Positions 9,530 to 19,053 are shown, counted from the stretch's first letter. The stretch: DNA of 64,000 nucleotides from Methylibium sp. NZG (GCA_001263235.1 LGRD01000001.1:62001-126000), one strand, 5' to 3'. Notes: generated by a model from the letters alone, not told the origin. Numbers and translations: made by a program.

Positions 9530-10702
9530 GTGAAGTACGTCGCCCACTCCCCCCAACCCGCCACGCCGTCGCACCCCGCGCCCGTCTCGCCTGGGCCTGG
9601 CGAAGACCCGCCCGCCCGCGCCGCCGAGCGCATGCGCCACCGCCGACGCGACCGGCTGCAGATGCTGGGCATGGTGCTGACCAGCTACGCGGTGGACACG
9701 CTGCTGCTGTGGGTGCTGGCCGCCGTCGGCGTGATCGAACCGCTGGTGGTCTGGGCCTACGCGGGCGCCGGCCTGTCGGTGTGCGCGCTGTTTTACGTGC
9801 TGCTCAGCAGCCCATGGTGCGAGCGGCAGAGCGAGCAGTACCTGGTGGTCCCGCAGATGCTTGCCCACGCGCTGATCAACCTGGCCTTCATCGCGTGGGT
9901 GCCGCAGGTCGGCGGGCTGATGCTGATGCTGCTGTTCGTCATCTTCGCATTCGGCTCGCTGCGCATGAGCCTGCGCTCGGTGCTGCTGGGGTCGCTGCTC
10001 ATCGCCGCGCTGGTGGGCGTGGTCATCGCACACGTGGGCGACCGGCTGGCGCTGCCGGTGAGCGGCTGGGAGGCACGTGCCGCCACGGGCCTGTGGTTTG
10101 CGCTGGTGCTGGCGCGCAGCGCACTGCTGGGCCTGTACGCATCGGACCTGCGCGCGTTGCTGGCCAAACGCAACGCACAACTCGCGGCCACCTCCGAGAA
10201 GCTCGAACAACTCGCCCACCGCGACGGCCTGACCGGCGCACTGAACCGCCGCAGCATGCTGCGCCTGCTCGACGACGAGCGCGAACGCATGCAGCGCAGC
10301 GGCCAAGCTTTCGGCGTGGCGATGCTCGACATCGACCACTTCAAGCAGGTCAACGACCGCCACGGCCACAGCGTGGGCGACGAGGTGCTGCGCCACTTCA
10401 CCATCAAGGTGGCAGCCGAAATGCGCGGCACCGATCGGCTGGGCCGCTACGGTGGCGAGGAGTTCTTGCTGGTGCTGACGGCCGCGACCGACCTCGGCAC
10501 CGCCACCGCGGCGGTGGACCGCATGCGCACGGCCGTGGCGCGCAAAGACTGGGACGAGGTCGCCTTTGGCCTGGACATCACGTTTTCGGCCGGCGTGGCG
10601 GTGTGCCGCGACGGCGACACCACCGAGCAACTGATCGGCCGCGCCGACCGCGCGCTGTACCGCGCCAAGCGCGAAGGGCGCAACTGCGTGCGCTCCGCCT
10701 GA
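9530..10702 (+). CDS. Membrane-bound diguanylate cyclase (GGEEF)
   Basis: This protein makes the second messenger cyclic di-GMP from two GTP. The 390-residue product has about six predicted membrane helices between residues 45 and 205, a short coiled linker (LAKRNAQLAATSEKLEQLAHRD), and a GGDEF domain with DGLTGALNRRS and the active-site GGEEF at residues 308-312. An RGTD inhibitory I-site stands at 299-302, exactly five residues before GGEEF, so product feedback is expected. No EAL domain is present. The sensory input of the membrane part is unknown. Confidence 0.93.
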   Translation: MKYVAHSPQPATPSHPAPVSPGPGEDPPARAAERMRHRRRDRLQMLGMVLTSYAVDTLLLWVLAAVGVIEPLVVWAYAGAGLSVCALFYVLLSSPWCERQSEQYLVVPQMLAHALINLAFIAWVPQVGGLMLMLLFVIFAFGSLRMSLRSVLLGSLLIAALVGVVIAHVGDRLALPVSGWEARAATGLWFALVLARSALLGLYASDLRALLAKRNAQLAATSEKLEQLAHRDGLTGALNRRSMLRLLDDERERMQRSGQAFGVAMLDIDHFKQVNDRHGHSVGDEVLRHFTIKVAAEMRGTDRLGRYGGEEFLLVLTAATDLGTATAAVDRMRTAVARKDWDEVAFGLDITFSAGVAVCRDGDTTEQLIGRADRALYRAKREGRNCVRSA

Positions 10703-10882
10703 CGCAACGACTTCGCGTGGCCCTCGCTCGATCAGCGCGTGAGGGTGTTTCGCTCAGGCCCGCTCAGCAGGCGGGCCCGCGCCGATTGACGGCGCCCGAT
10801 GCGGCTTCAATACTGCACGACTGCGCGGCATCACCTCGGTGCACGCATCGACAGACAAGCAGCACCCCAGGAGCACCCCCAC

Positions 10883-12904
10883 ATGCCTGCCCGTATTGAC
10901 CCTCATCGCCTGATTTCGTCCACGGGCCGCTTGGCCGCCTGCGGCCTCGCCGTGGCGCTGGCATGGGCCGGCCCGGCGCAGGCCGACGGCCGCGACTTCC
11001 GGCGAGGCGACACCGCCGTGCCGGGCTTGCCCACCCCGGGTTCGGCCGGCCCTGGCTTTCGCTCCGGCGTGGTGGCCGTGGCCAACCCGTACGCTGCTGA
11101 GGCGGGGGCGCGCATCCTGGAGGCCGGCGGCAATGCGGTCGACGCGGCGGTCGCGATCGCCTACGCACTGAACGTGGTAGAGCCGCAGTCGGCCGGCATC
11201 GGCGGCGGCGGCTTCATGATGGTTCACCTGGCCGATCGCGGCAAAGGGGGCGACAAGTACGACGACAAGAGCCGCGGCGGCAAAACCTTCGCCATCGACA
11301 CCCGCGAGCGCGCGCCGGCCGGCGCCACGCCGGGCATGTTCGGCACGCTCAATTTCACGCAAGCATCCACCTCGGGCATCTCGGTCGGCGTGCCGGGCAT
11401 GGTGCGCGGCACGGCCGACGCGGTCGAGCGCTGGGGCCGCCTGCCGCTGTCGCGCGTGCTGCGCCCTGCGATCCGCCTGGCCGACGACGGCTTTGCCGCC
11501 ACCGCGCGCTTCGTCGCGTCGCCCAACTGCGCCAGCGCCACCAGCCGCGCCAAGGTCTACCCCGAAACGGCCGCCTACTTCTGCCCCGGCGGCAACCCGA
11601 TCGCCGAAGGCACGCTGGTCACCAACAAGCCGCTGGCCGAAACGCTGCGCCGCATCGCTCGGCACGGGCCCGACGCGTTTTACAGCGGTGAGGTCGCGCA
11701 CGGCATCGTCGAGGGCCAGAAGCGCGTCTCCGCCGGCGGCGCGCCAGGCACGATGACGCTGGCCGACCTGCACGCCTACGAGGCCACGTTGCGCGAGCCG
11801 GTGGTCGGCAGCTACCGCGGCTACACCGTCAAGGCGATGAACTCGCCCTCCTCCGGCGGGCTCACCGTGCTGCAGATGCTGAAGATGATCGAGCGCTTCC
11901 CCATCGGCGACGCCGCCACCGGCTTCGGCTTCGGCAGCCCGGCCACGCTGAACGTGATGGCCGAGGCGATGCGCACCGCCTTCGCCGACCGCGCCGTGTG
12001 GATGGGCGACGCCGACTTTTCGTACGTGCCCGCCAAGGGCCTGCTGAACAGCACCTACACGCAACTGCGCAGCGAGCCGATTGCGCCGACCGCGCGGTTG
12101 GCCATCAACCCGGTGGCCGGCGACCCGCGGCCTTACGACATGGCCGGGTCGCACGCAGCGCCCTTGAACCTTGCCACCGCGCCGTCGTTCGCCGGCCCCG
12201 GCGGTTCGACCACGCACTTCGTCGTGGCCGACGCGTGGGGCAACGTGGTGTCCTACACCAACACCATCGAGTCGGGCTACGGCGCAGGCATGTTCGCCGG
12301 CTACTACCCGGCCGGCTGCACCGAGCTGAGTTGCTTCAAGAGCTTCGGCTTCTTGCTCAACAACGAGTTGACCGACTTCAACTTCGTGCCATCGATCAAC
12401 CTGCTCACCGGCCAGCCGGCCACCAACGACGTGGCGCCGGGCAAGCGCCCGCGCAGCAGCATGGTGCCGACGATGATCTTCGACGCCAAGGGCCGGCCGG
12501 TGGTCGCCTACGGCTCGCCGGGCGGCTCGACGATCATCAACTCGGTGTTCAACGTGACGCTGAACCTGTTGGACCACGGCATGAGCTTGCAGCAGGCGAT
12601 CGACGCGCCGCGGTTGTCGGTCACCTCGGCGGGCGGCGCCGTGTCGATCGACAACGGCAACCCGCGCGCACCCACGCCGTTTTCACCTGCGTCGCTCGAC
12701 GCGCTCCGCGTGCTCGGGCACACCGTTAACGCGCCGGCCGACATCGGCTCGGTGCAGATGATCGTGATCGACCCGCGCACCGGCAAGCAATACGGCGGTG
12801 CCGACCTGCGGCGCGAAGGCACGGTGATCGGGTTGCCGCGGCCCGGCCGTGGCCATTGGGGCGGCCACGGCGGCCACGGCGGCCGCCACGACCACGACGA
12901 CTGA
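10883..12904 (+). CDS. ggt: Gamma-glutamyltransferase, exported
   Basis: GGT cleaves gamma-glutamyl bonds of glutathione and related peptides in the periplasm and self-processes into two chains. I start at ATG 10883 (MPARIDPHRL), which has CAGGAG upstream and opens a signal peptide ending near AQADG. The 673-residue product shows NAVDAAVAIAYALNVVEPQS, GIGGGGFMMVHL, SSGGLTVLQMLKMIE and GSTTHFVVADAWGN, in which Thr443 is the expected autocatalytic nucleophile. The lid region is CTELSCFKSFGFLLNNELTD. The C-terminus is an unusual Gly/His-rich tail. The gene converges on rlmI with 6 bases between the stops. Confidence 0.93.
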   Translation: MPARIDPHRLISSTGRLAACGLAVALAWAGPAQADGRDFRRGDTAVPGLPTPGSAGPGFRSGVVAVANPYAAEAGARILEAGGNAVDAAVAIAYALNVVEPQSAGIGGGGFMMVHLADRGKGGDKYDDKSRGGKTFAIDTRERAPAGATPGMFGTLNFTQASTSGISVGVPGMVRGTADAVERWGRLPLSRVLRPAIRLADDGFAATARFVASPNCASATSRAKVYPETAAYFCPGGNPIAEGTLVTNKPLAETLRRIARHGPDAFYSGEVAHGIVEGQKRVSAGGAPGTMTLADLHAYEATLREPVVGSYRGYTVKAMNSPSSGGLTVLQMLKMIERFPIGDAATGFGFGSPATLNVMAEAMRTAFADRAVWMGDADFSYVPAKGLLNSTYTQLRSEPIAPTARLAINPVAGDPRPYDMAGSHAAPLNLATAPSFAGPGGSTTHFVVADAWGNVVSYTNTIESGYGAGMFAGYYPAGCTELSCFKSFGFLLNNELTDFNFVPSINLLTGQPATNDVAPGKRPRSSMVPTMIFDAKGRPVVAYGSPGGSTIINSVFNVTLNLLDHGMSLQQAIDAPRLSVTSAGGAVSIDNGNPRAPTPFSPASLDALRVLGHTVNAPADIGSVQMIVIDPRTGKQYGGADLRREGTVIGLPRPGRGHWGGHGGHGGRHDHDD

Positions 12905-12910
12905 CCGGCG

Positions 12911-14095
12911 TCAGGACGCCCGGATGACCACCAGCCCCTTGAGGTACTCGCCTTCGGGGAACGTCACCGTCATCGGGTGGTCCGGCGCGGCGCCCAGCCG
13001 CGCGTAGAACAGGCCGTCCACGCCGGCATCGAGCCCGGCGCTGGCAACGATCTTGTGGAACAGATCGGCCGAGATGCCGCCTGAGCACGAGAAGGTGAAT
13101 AGCAGCCCGCCCGGCACCAGCAGTTGCAGCGCAAGGCGGTTGATGTCCTTGTAAGCACGCGCCGCGCGCTCGGCGTGGGCCACGGTGGGCGCGAACTTGG
13201 GCGGGTCGAGCACGATCGCGTCGAAGCGCTCGCCGCGCTGGAGCGCGTTGCGCAGGGTCTGGTTCACGTCGGCGTCGAGCGTGGTGTGGCGTGATGCGTC
13301 GAAGCCGTTGAGCGCCACGTGCGCTTCGGCGCGGGCCAGCGCGGGGGCGGATGAATCGACGCTGGTCACGTGCGCCGCGCCGCCATGCAGCGCGGCCACG
13401 CTGAAGCCGCCGGTGTAGCTGTAGCAGTTGAGCACGCGCTGGCAGCCGAAGTGGCGCACGGTGTCGGCAAACAGCTTTCGGCTGTCGCGCTGGTCGAGGT
13501 AGAAGCCGGTCTTGTGGCCTTCGGCCACATCGACCGTCAAGCGCCAGTCGTGCTCGCGGATCGTTACTTCAGTGGCCCCACCGCCGTGCAGCCAGCCGGT
13601 GCGCGGCTCCAAGCCTTCGAGGCTGCGCACGCTGGCGTCGCTGCGTTCGTACAGGCGGGCCAAGCCGGTGGCTTTCAGCAGCGCGTCGGCGATCACGGCT
13701 TTCCAGCGCTCGGCGCCGGCCGAGCCGAACTGCACGCTCAGCGTGTCGGCGTATCGATCGACGATCAGCCCGGGCAGGCCGTCGGCCTCACCGTGCACCA
13801 GGCGCATCGCATCGCTGGCAATCGGCAGCCGCGCGCGCACCGCCAGCGCCTGGCTCACGCGCCGCTCGAAGAACGCCGCGTCGATGCGCTCGGCTTCGTC
13901 GAAGCTCCAGGCACGCAGCCGGATCGTGGAAGTCGGGCTGTAAGCGGCCCAGGCCAGAAAGCCGCCGTCGCCGCCGACCACCCGCACCGTCTCGCCCGAA
14001 TCGGCCTTGCCGCTGGCCACGCTGCCCTGGAAGACCCACGGGTGGCGCTTTTGAAGTGAGCGCTCCTTGCCGTCGCGAACCTGAACTGTCTTCAT
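12911..14095 (-). CDS. rlmI: Class I SAM-dependent rRNA (cytosine-C5) methyltransferase, RlmI-like
   Basis: The 394-residue product starts at the ATG ending at 14095 (MKTVQVRDGKERSLQKRHPW). Its N-terminal PUA domain (HPWVFQGSVASGKADSGETV) is followed by the DRYADTLSVQF region and a Rossmann methyltransferase domain with YSYTGGFSVAALHGG and the catalytic-type DPPKF. FSCSGG carries the conserved Cys337. E. coli RlmI makes m5C1962 in 23S rRNA; the same target is likely but not proven. It is transcribed away from the DUF3455 lipoprotein gene. Confidence 0.88.
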   Translation of the reverse strand: MKTVQVRDGKERSLQKRHPWVFQGSVASGKADSGETVRVVGGDGGFLAWAAYSPTSTIRLRAWSFDEAERIDAAFFERRVSQALAVRARLPIASDAMRLVHGEADGLPGLIVDRYADTLSVQFGSAGAERWKAVIADALLKATGLARLYERSDASVRSLEGLEPRTGWLHGGGATEVTIREHDWRLTVDVAEGHKTGFYLDQRDSRKLFADTVRHFGCQRVLNCYSYTGGFSVAALHGGAAHVTSVDSSAPALARAEAHVALNGFDASRHTTLDADVNQTLRNALQRGERFDAIVLDPPKFAPTVAHAERAARAYKDINRLALQLLVPGGLLFTFSCSGGISADLFHKIVASAGLDAGVDGLFYARLGAAPDHPMTVTFPEGEYLKGLVVIRAS

Positions 14096-14208
14096 CGTTG
14101 AAAAATCTTTGCCGGCAGTGCATCCAAACGCGGCGCTGGCGGGTAGAGCAGGCAGTGGTACCGAGCCGTGCCGCTGAACATCCCACAACCCTTGACGAGG
14201 AGTCTCCC

Positions 14209-14757
14209 ATGAAGTCCACACTCATTCTCTCTGCCGCCGCCCTGTCGCTGCTGTCCGCCTGCGGCAGCATGAGCCCGGCCAAGCCGATGATGTTCTCGCA
14301 GGCCGCGCTGCCCGACGCGGTGAAGGTGCCCACCGGCCAGAAGGTGACGATGGAGACCGTCGGCGTCGGCGAGATCACGTACGAGTGCCGCGAAAAGCAA
14401 GCCGCGGCAGGTCAGTTCGAATGGGTCTTCGTCGGCCCGGTCGCGGTGCTGAACGACCGCAGCGGCAAGGCCGTCGGCAAGTACTACGGCCCGCCCGCCA
14501 CCTGGGAGTCGATGGACGGCTCCAAACTCACCGGCGCGCAAGTGGCGGTCGCGCCGGCCACGCCGGGCAGCCTGCCGCTGCAACTCGTCAAGGCCAACCC
14601 GGCAATGGGCCAGGGCGCGATGACCGGCACCAGCTACATCCAGCGCGTGGCCACCAAGGGCGGCGTGGCACCGGCCTCGGCCTGCGGCATGGACAGCAAG
14701 GGCAAGAAGGAGATCGTCAAGTACCAGGCCGACTACATCTTCTGGGCGGCGATGTAA
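14209..14757 (+). CDS. DUF3455 domain lipoprotein
   Basis: The start is ATG 14209 (MKSTLILSAAALSLLSACGS), preceded by GACGAGGAG. The signal peptide ends in a lipobox LSAC, so the mature protein should be anchored by a lipidated Cys. The body has GQKVTMETVGVGEITYECRE, GKYYGPPATWESMDGSKLTG and a C-terminal SACGMDSKGKKEIVKYQADY, matching the DUF3455 family as I remember it. The family's function is unknown. An ECF sigma and anti-sigma pair follows, separated by a tandem hairpin repeat, and the three genes may share regulation. Confidence 0.85.
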   Translation: MKSTLILSAAALSLLSACGSMSPAKPMMFSQAALPDAVKVPTGQKVTMETVGVGEITYECREKQAAAGQFEWVFVGPVAVLNDRSGKAVGKYYGPPATWESMDGSKLTGAQVAVAPATPGSLPLQLVKANPAMGQGAMTGTSYIQRVATKGGVAPASACGMDSKGKKEIVKYQADYIFWAAM

Positions 14758-14818
14758 GTCGAGCGCTGTCCGGGCGGCTCGGGGCTCGGCTAGCATGCAG
14801 GCGTTGCAAGTCCCACGT

Positions 14819-14895
14819 CGGGCTTGCGACGCCCGACTGCACACTTTCGGGCTTGCGACGCCCGACTGCACACTTTCGGGCTTGCGACGCCCGAC
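14819..14895. repeat. Tandem 29-bp REP-like hairpin repeat
   Basis: A 29-base unit beginning CGGGCTTGCGACGCCCGAC is present twice in full (14819-14847, 14848-14876) and once as its first 19 bases (14877-14895). Each unit contains an inverted repeat GTCGGGC / GCCCGAC (one arm base shorter in some copies) around a 7-base loop TTGCGAC, so three hairpins stand in a row. It fills the spacer between the DUF3455 lipoprotein and the ECF sigma gene. There are no spacers, so it is not a CRISPR array. Confidence 0.85.
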
Positions 14896-14911
14896 AGCCC
14901 CTGCCCCGCCG

Positions 14912-15478
14912 ATGCCCGCACGTTCGTCCGACACCGCCTCTGCGTTCGACCACGAAGCCGCGCTCGCCGCCTGCGCGCGCGGCGACCGCAGTGCGCTCAA
15001 ACGCCTGTACGACGTGGAAGCGCGCCAGATGCTGGGCGTGGCGCTGCGCATCGTGCGCCAGCGCCAGCTTGCCGAAGACGTGGTGCAAGACGCCTTCATC
15101 AAGGTTTGGGAGCGCGCTGCCAGCTTCGACCCGCAACGTGGCTCGGCCCGTGGCTGGCTCTACAGCGTGGTGCGCAACCGAGCCCTCAACGAAGTGCGCG
15201 ACAACGGCCCGCAGATCACGCTCGACGAAGCGGCGCTGGAGGCGATCGACCTGGGCAACGTGCTGCAGGCTGGCACCGCGATGGACGCCACGACCGAGAT
15301 CGGCCCGTTGCACCATTGCCTGGAGCAGCTTGACGAACCCAAGCGTTCCAGCATCGTGCTGGCCTACGTGGACGGCTGCACGCACGCCGAAATCGCCCAG
15401 CGCCTGGCCACCCCGCTGGGCACGGTGAAGGCGTGGATCCGGCGCGGGCTGCTGGCGCTGCGGGAGTGCATGGCATGA
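14912..15478 (+). CDS. ECF-type sigma-70 family RNA polymerase sigma factor
   Basis: This 188-residue alternative sigma factor starts at ATG 14912 (MPARSSDTASAFDHEAAL), right after the tandem hairpin repeat. Region 2 is visible as LAEDVVQDAFIKVWERAASFDPQRGSARGWLYSVVRNRALNEVR, and region 4 as CTHAEIAQRLATPLGTVKAWIRRGLLALREC. It is followed 55 bases later by an anti-sigma factor gene, the usual arrangement for group ECF sigma factors held inactive at the membrane. The regulon is not apparent from the sequence. Confidence 0.93.
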   Translation: MPARSSDTASAFDHEAALAACARGDRSALKRLYDVEARQMLGVALRIVRQRQLAEDVVQDAFIKVWERAASFDPQRGSARGWLYSVVRNRALNEVRDNGPQITLDEAALEAIDLGNVLQAGTAMDATTEIGPLHHCLEQLDEPKRSSIVLAYVDGCTHAEIAQRLATPLGTVKAWIRRGLLALRECMA

Positions 15479-15533
15479 GCCTGCCCGGCCACCCGAAAGG
15501 CGAAACCGCAGTGCGCAGCACGAAGGCACCCCA

Positions 15534-16379
15534 GTGAGCGCTGCTCCCGACACGGCAAGCGGCAACGGCGACGGCAGCGACGACCTGCACGCCGCGGCTG
15601 GCGAGTACGTGCTGGGCACGCTGCCCGGCCCGGAGCGGCTTGAGTTGGAGCGCCGCCTGCCGAACGACGCCGCGCTGCGCGCTGCCGTCGGTGCGTGGGA
15701 AGAGCGACTGCTTCCGCTGACCGCGCTGGCGCCGCCGCAAGTTCTGCCGGCGATGCTGTGGCAACGCATCGAGCGGGGCATCGAACAGCGAGCTGAACAA
15801 CGCGGTGAGCAACGCGCCGACCCGCCCGCCCAGCAGCGCCCCGAGCAGCGCCCCGAGCAAGGCGCCGCGCGGGCGCCCGCGCCGCCAGCCGCCTCGGCAC
15901 GCAAAAACGCTGCGCCGCCGTCCCGCGCCGGCTGGTGGAACAACCTCGCGCTGTGGCGCGGCCTCGCAGCCAGTGGCCTGGCCGCCGCACTGCTGCTGGC
16001 CGTGCGGCCCGACCTGGCGCCGATGGGTGGCGCCACGCCGCAGTACGTGGTCGTGCTCGTCGCCCCCGGCGGGCAGGCGCCGGGCTGGGTCGTGCAGGTG
16101 AGTTCGCCGCGCGACCTGAGCCTGACGCCGCTGGACCGCAGCGCGCCGCCCGCCGACAAGGCGTTCCAGTTCTGGACCAAGGCCGACGACTGGGCCGGCC
16201 CCGTCTCGCTCGGCCTGGTGCGCCCCGGCGAGCCGCTGCGCGTGCGGCTCGACCAGTTGCCCGCGCTGCAACCGAACCAGTTGTTCGAGATCACGCTGGA
16301 GCCGCCGTCGGGCTCGCCCACCGGGCGGCCGACCGGGCCGATCCAGTACATCGGCCGGGCGGTCAGGCTCAACAGTTGA
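15534..16379 (+). CDS. Anti-sigma factor (RskA-like), single-span membrane protein
   Basis: The product (GTG start at 15534, 281 residues) likely sequesters the sigma factor encoded just upstream. The cytoplasmic N-terminus has AGEYVLGTLPGPERLELERRL and a hydrophobic helix LPAMLWQRIERGI, then a Gln/Glu/Arg-rich low-complexity linker (EQRAEQRGEQRADPPAQQ). One membrane helix (GLAASGLAAALLLAV) precedes a periplasmic RskA C-terminal domain. No zinc-binding HxxxCxxC motif is visible. It converges on xerC with a single base between the stops. Confidence 0.88.
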   Translation: MSAAPDTASGNGDGSDDLHAAAGEYVLGTLPGPERLELERRLPNDAALRAAVGAWEERLLPLTALAPPQVLPAMLWQRIERGIEQRAEQRGEQRADPPAQQRPEQRPEQGAARAPAPPAASARKNAAPPSRAGWWNNLALWRGLAASGLAAALLLAVRPDLAPMGGATPQYVVVLVAPGGQAPGWVVQVSSPRDLSLTPLDRSAPPADKAFQFWTKADDWAGPVSLGLVRPGEPLRVRLDQLPALQPNQLFEITLEPPSGSPTGRPTGPIQYIGRAVRLNS

Positions 16380-16380
16380 G

Positions 16381-17451
16381 CTACTTGCGCCGGGCCCGCG
16401 GATGCGCCGCGTCGTACACCTTGCTCAGGTGCCCGAAGTCGAGCTTGGTGTAGATCTGCGTGGTGCTGATGTTCGCGTGGCCCAGCAGCTCCTGCACCGC
16501 GCGCAAGTCGCCGCTGCTTTGCAGCAAGTGCGACGCGAACGAGTGCCGCAGCATGTGCGGGTGCACGTGCGTGGGCAGGCCGGCGAGCAAGGCGCTGCGC
16601 TTCAGGCGTGCGCGCACCTGGCCAGGCGTCAGGCGTGTGCCGAGGCGGCTGACGAACAGCGCAGGCTCGTCGTGCCGCGCAAACTGCGCGCGGATCAGCA
16701 GCCACTCGCGCAGCGCCGCCAGCGCCGCCGAGCCGACCGGCACGCTGCGCCGCTTGCCCCCCTTGCCGAGCACATGGGCCGATGCGTCGGCCGCGTCGAT
16801 CCAGCCCGCGGCCGTGGCCGATGCGTGCAGGTCCAGCCCCACCAGCTCGCCCACGCGCAGGCCGCAGCCATAGAGAAACTCGACGATGCAGTGGTCGCGC
16901 GCGTCCAGCACCGCCGCGCCAGGCCCGTCGCCAACGGGCGCGCGCGACTCGGCCAGCGCCACCGCCTGGTCCACCGGCAGCGCCTTGGGCAGCGGCTTCG
17001 GTGCACGCGGCGCGCGCACGCCGTCCACCGGGTTCAGCGCCACCAGGCCATCGCGCCCCAGCCAGCGGTACAGGCCGCGCCAGCCGGAGAGCTCCAGCGC
17101 AATGCTGCGCGGCGCCAGCCCACCGGCGTGCAGTTGCGCGGCCCAGCGGCGCACGTGCTGCGGCTTCACCGCGCGCAAGGTCACCGGGTGCGCGGCGGCA
17201 AAGCGGGCGAGGCGCCGCAGCGCGTCGGCATACATCGCGAGCGTGCGTTCGGCGAGGCGGCGTTCGACCGTGAGGTGGACGAGGTAGCGGTCGATGTCGT
17301 CGGCGGACTCTGCGACGGAGTGAACGACGGTGGCGGCTGAAGCGCCGGGGGCGGCGGGGGGCGCAAGCAGGGGCACCGTGGCCAGCGCGGTGCTCGCCGC
17401 AGAGGTCTGCAACGGCGCAGCCGGCCTGTCACGCGAGGGCGCGTCAGCCAT
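16381..17451 (-). CDS. xerC: Tyrosine recombinase XerC
   Basis: XerC and XerD resolve chromosome dimers at dif. The 356-residue product has an N-terminal SAM-like core-binding domain (IDRYLVHLTVERRLAERTLAMYADALRR) and a catalytic domain with Arg199 (YGCGLRVGEL), His299 and Arg302 (HMLRHSFASHLL), His325 (LGHANISTTQIY) and the nucleophile Tyr334. About 45 extra Ala/Pro-rich residues precede the core domain; an internal start is possible. The order dapF-DUF484-xerC on this strand is the classical one and supports XerC over a phage integrase. Confidence 0.94.
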   Translation of the reverse strand: MADAPSRDRPAAPLQTSAASTALATVPLLAPPAAPGASAATVVHSVAESADDIDRYLVHLTVERRLAERTLAMYADALRRLARFAAAHPVTLRAVKPQHVRRWAAQLHAGGLAPRSIALELSGWRGLYRWLGRDGLVALNPVDGVRAPRAPKPLPKALPVDQAVALAESRAPVGDGPGAAVLDARDHCIVEFLYGCGLRVGELVGLDLHASATAAGWIDAADASAHVLGKGGKRRSVPVGSAALAALREWLLIRAQFARHDEPALFVSRLGTRLTPGQVRARLKRSALLAGLPTHVHPHMLRHSFASHLLQSSGDLRAVQELLGHANISTTQIYTKLDFGHLSKVYDAAHPRARRK

Positions 17452-17470
17452 CGGCGCGCGTCTCGTGGGC

Positions 17471-18160
17471 TCAGCGCACCGGCAGCAGCCGCGCCAGCGC
17501 CGCGCTCGCCACCTCGCCGATGCGCGTCAAGAACTCGGTGCCCATGTCGGCGGTGTAGCGGGTGGCGTCGGGCGAGGCGAGCATCAGCATCCCGAAGGCC
17601 TCGGGCGCCGCGCCGTGGCGCAGCGGGATCAGCGCCATCGACATCACACGCGCCGGCTCGTCGACCCACTTGACGGCCTCGAAGCCGGAATTCACGCCGC
17701 AATACGGCGCCGTCAGGCTGGAGGCAAAACTCTTCACATCGGCGCCCACGCCTTGCGTGAACGACAGGCCGTCGAACGCCGGGTCGGCGCCCCACAGCCG
17801 CACCGCCGCCTGCGGCACCATGTACTGGTGGATCAGCTCGCGCACCAGCACGTCGGGCACATCGGCGGCGCTGGTGGTGAGCATCAGCGTGCGCGTCCAG
17901 CGGTGCAGCTTGTCGGCAATGGCCATGTTCTCCTGGCCGTGGCGGATCATCTCGATGATCGCCATCTCCATGCCCTTGAGCTTGTCGCGCAGCATGTCCA
18001 TCTGCCGCTCCTGCAGCGACACCGCGCGCCCGCCGTGCGGGTTGCCCAACTGCACCGCGCCCAGCAGCTCGGCATGCCGCTCGAAGAAGCCGGGCGTGTT
18101 GGCCAGGTAGTTCGCAATGTCGTCTTCGGTGATGCCCTGGACGCCGGTGGTCTTGTTCAT
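17471..18160 (-). CDS. DUF484 family protein
   Basis: This 229-residue cytoplasmic GAF-like protein of unknown function sits between dapF and xerC, as in many proteobacteria. The N-terminus MNKTTGVQGITEDDIANYLANTPGFFERHAELL and the following LQERQMDMLRDKLKGMEMAIIEMIRHGQENM are family signatures. I chose the ATG ending at 18160; an alternative ATG at 18181 would overlap the dapF stop by 11 bases. It is probably co-transcribed with both neighbours. Confidence 0.9.
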   Translation of the reverse strand: MNKTTGVQGITEDDIANYLANTPGFFERHAELLGAVQLGNPHGGRAVSLQERQMDMLRDKLKGMEMAIIEMIRHGQENMAIADKLHRWTRTLMLTTSAADVPDVLVRELIHQYMVPQAAVRLWGADPAFDGLSFTQGVGADVKSFASSLTAPYCGVNSGFEAVKWVDEPARVMSMALIPLRHGAAPEAFGMLMLASPDATRYTADMGTEFLTRIGEVASAALARLLPVR

Positions 18161-18170
18161 GTTGCGGTGC

Positions 18171-19049
18171 TCACAGTTCAATCTCGCCTTCGAACACGGT
18201 GGTCGCCGGGCCGGTCATCAGCACGTGGTTGTCGTTGTCGGCGCCGCTGTCACCTTGGCCGCCCGGCCACTCGATCGTCAGGCGCCCGCCGCGCGTGTCC
18301 ACGTCCACGCGCGCGTCGAGCAGCCCCATGCGGATGCCGGCCACCACCGCCGCGCAGGCGCCGGTGCCGCAGGAAAGCGTCTCGCCCGCATCGCGCTCGT
18401 ACACGCGCAGGCGGATGTGGCTGCGGCTCACCACCTGCATGAAGCCGGCGTTGACCCGGCGCGGAAAGCTCGCGTGGTGTTCGATCAGCGGGCCCTGCAC
18501 CGCCACCGGCGCGGTGTCCACGTTGTCCACCACCTGCACCGCATGCGGGTTGCCCATCGACAGCACGGCGACGAAAACGGTGGTGCCGCCCAGGTCCAGC
18601 GGCCAGAGTTCGGCCTGCACCAGGCGACGCGGCTTCGCGTGGGGCGCGACGAATGGGATGCGCGCCAACTCGAACACCGGCGAGTTCATGTCGACCGTGA
18701 CGCCGCCGTCCGCTTGCAAGCGCAGCTCCAGCAGGTTGTTGACGGTCTTCACACGCAGCGTGCGCTTGTCGGTGAGCCCCTTGTTGCGCACGAAATGCAC
18801 GAAGCAGCGCGCGCCGTTGCCGCAATGCTCCACCTCGTCGCCGCTGGCGCCGTTGAAGATGCGGTAGGCGAAGTCGGCTTGGGCGTCGGTGCTTTTCTCG
18901 ACCACGAGGATCTGGTCGGCGCCGACGCCGAAGCGCCGGTCGCCCAGCCGGCGCATCGCGTTCGCATCGAGCGCAAGCGGTGCGCGCGTTGCGTCGAGCA
19001 CCACGAAGTCGTTGCCCGCGCCCTGCATCTTGGTGAAGCGCACTTTCAT
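18171..19049 (-). CDS. dapF: Diaminopimelate epimerase
   Basis: DapF interconverts LL- and meso-diaminopimelate for lysine and peptidoglycan synthesis in the cytoplasm. The 292-residue product begins [19 protein letters not shown]. Both catalytic cysteines are present: Cys76 in EHCGNGARC and Cys227 in [11 protein letters not shown] middle stretch [13 protein letters not shown] and the typical [27 protein letters not shown] complete the match. An extended frame upstream overlaps the preceding acyltransferase and is not used. It lies between the acyltransferase genes and DUF484/xerC, all on one strand. Confidence 0.97.
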   Translation of the reverse strand: MKVRFTKMQGAGNDFVVLDATRAPLALDANAMRRLGDRRFGVGADQILVVEKSTDAQADFAYRIFNGASGDEVEHCGNGARCFVHFVRNKGLTDKRTLRVKTVNNLLELRLQADGGVTVDMNSPVFELARIPFVAPHAKPRRLVQAELWPLDLGGTTVFVAVLSMGNPHAVQVVDNVDTAPVAVQGPLIEHHASFPRRVNAGFMQVVSRSHIRLRVYERDAGETLSCGTGACAAVVAGIRMGLLDARVDVDTRGGRLTIEWPGGQGDSGADNDNHVLMTGPATTVFEGEIEL

Positions 19050-19053
19050 CGCT

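Noticed and set aside
14819-14895. CRISPR-like direct repeats.
   Set aside because: The 29-base units are directly adjacent with no unique spacers, there are fewer than three full copies, and no cas gene is present.
16381-17451. The tyrosine recombinase as a phage or integron integrase marking an island.
   Set aside because: Its place beside DUF484 and dapF and its XerC motif set identify the housekeeping recombinase; no attachment site or phage gene is nearby.
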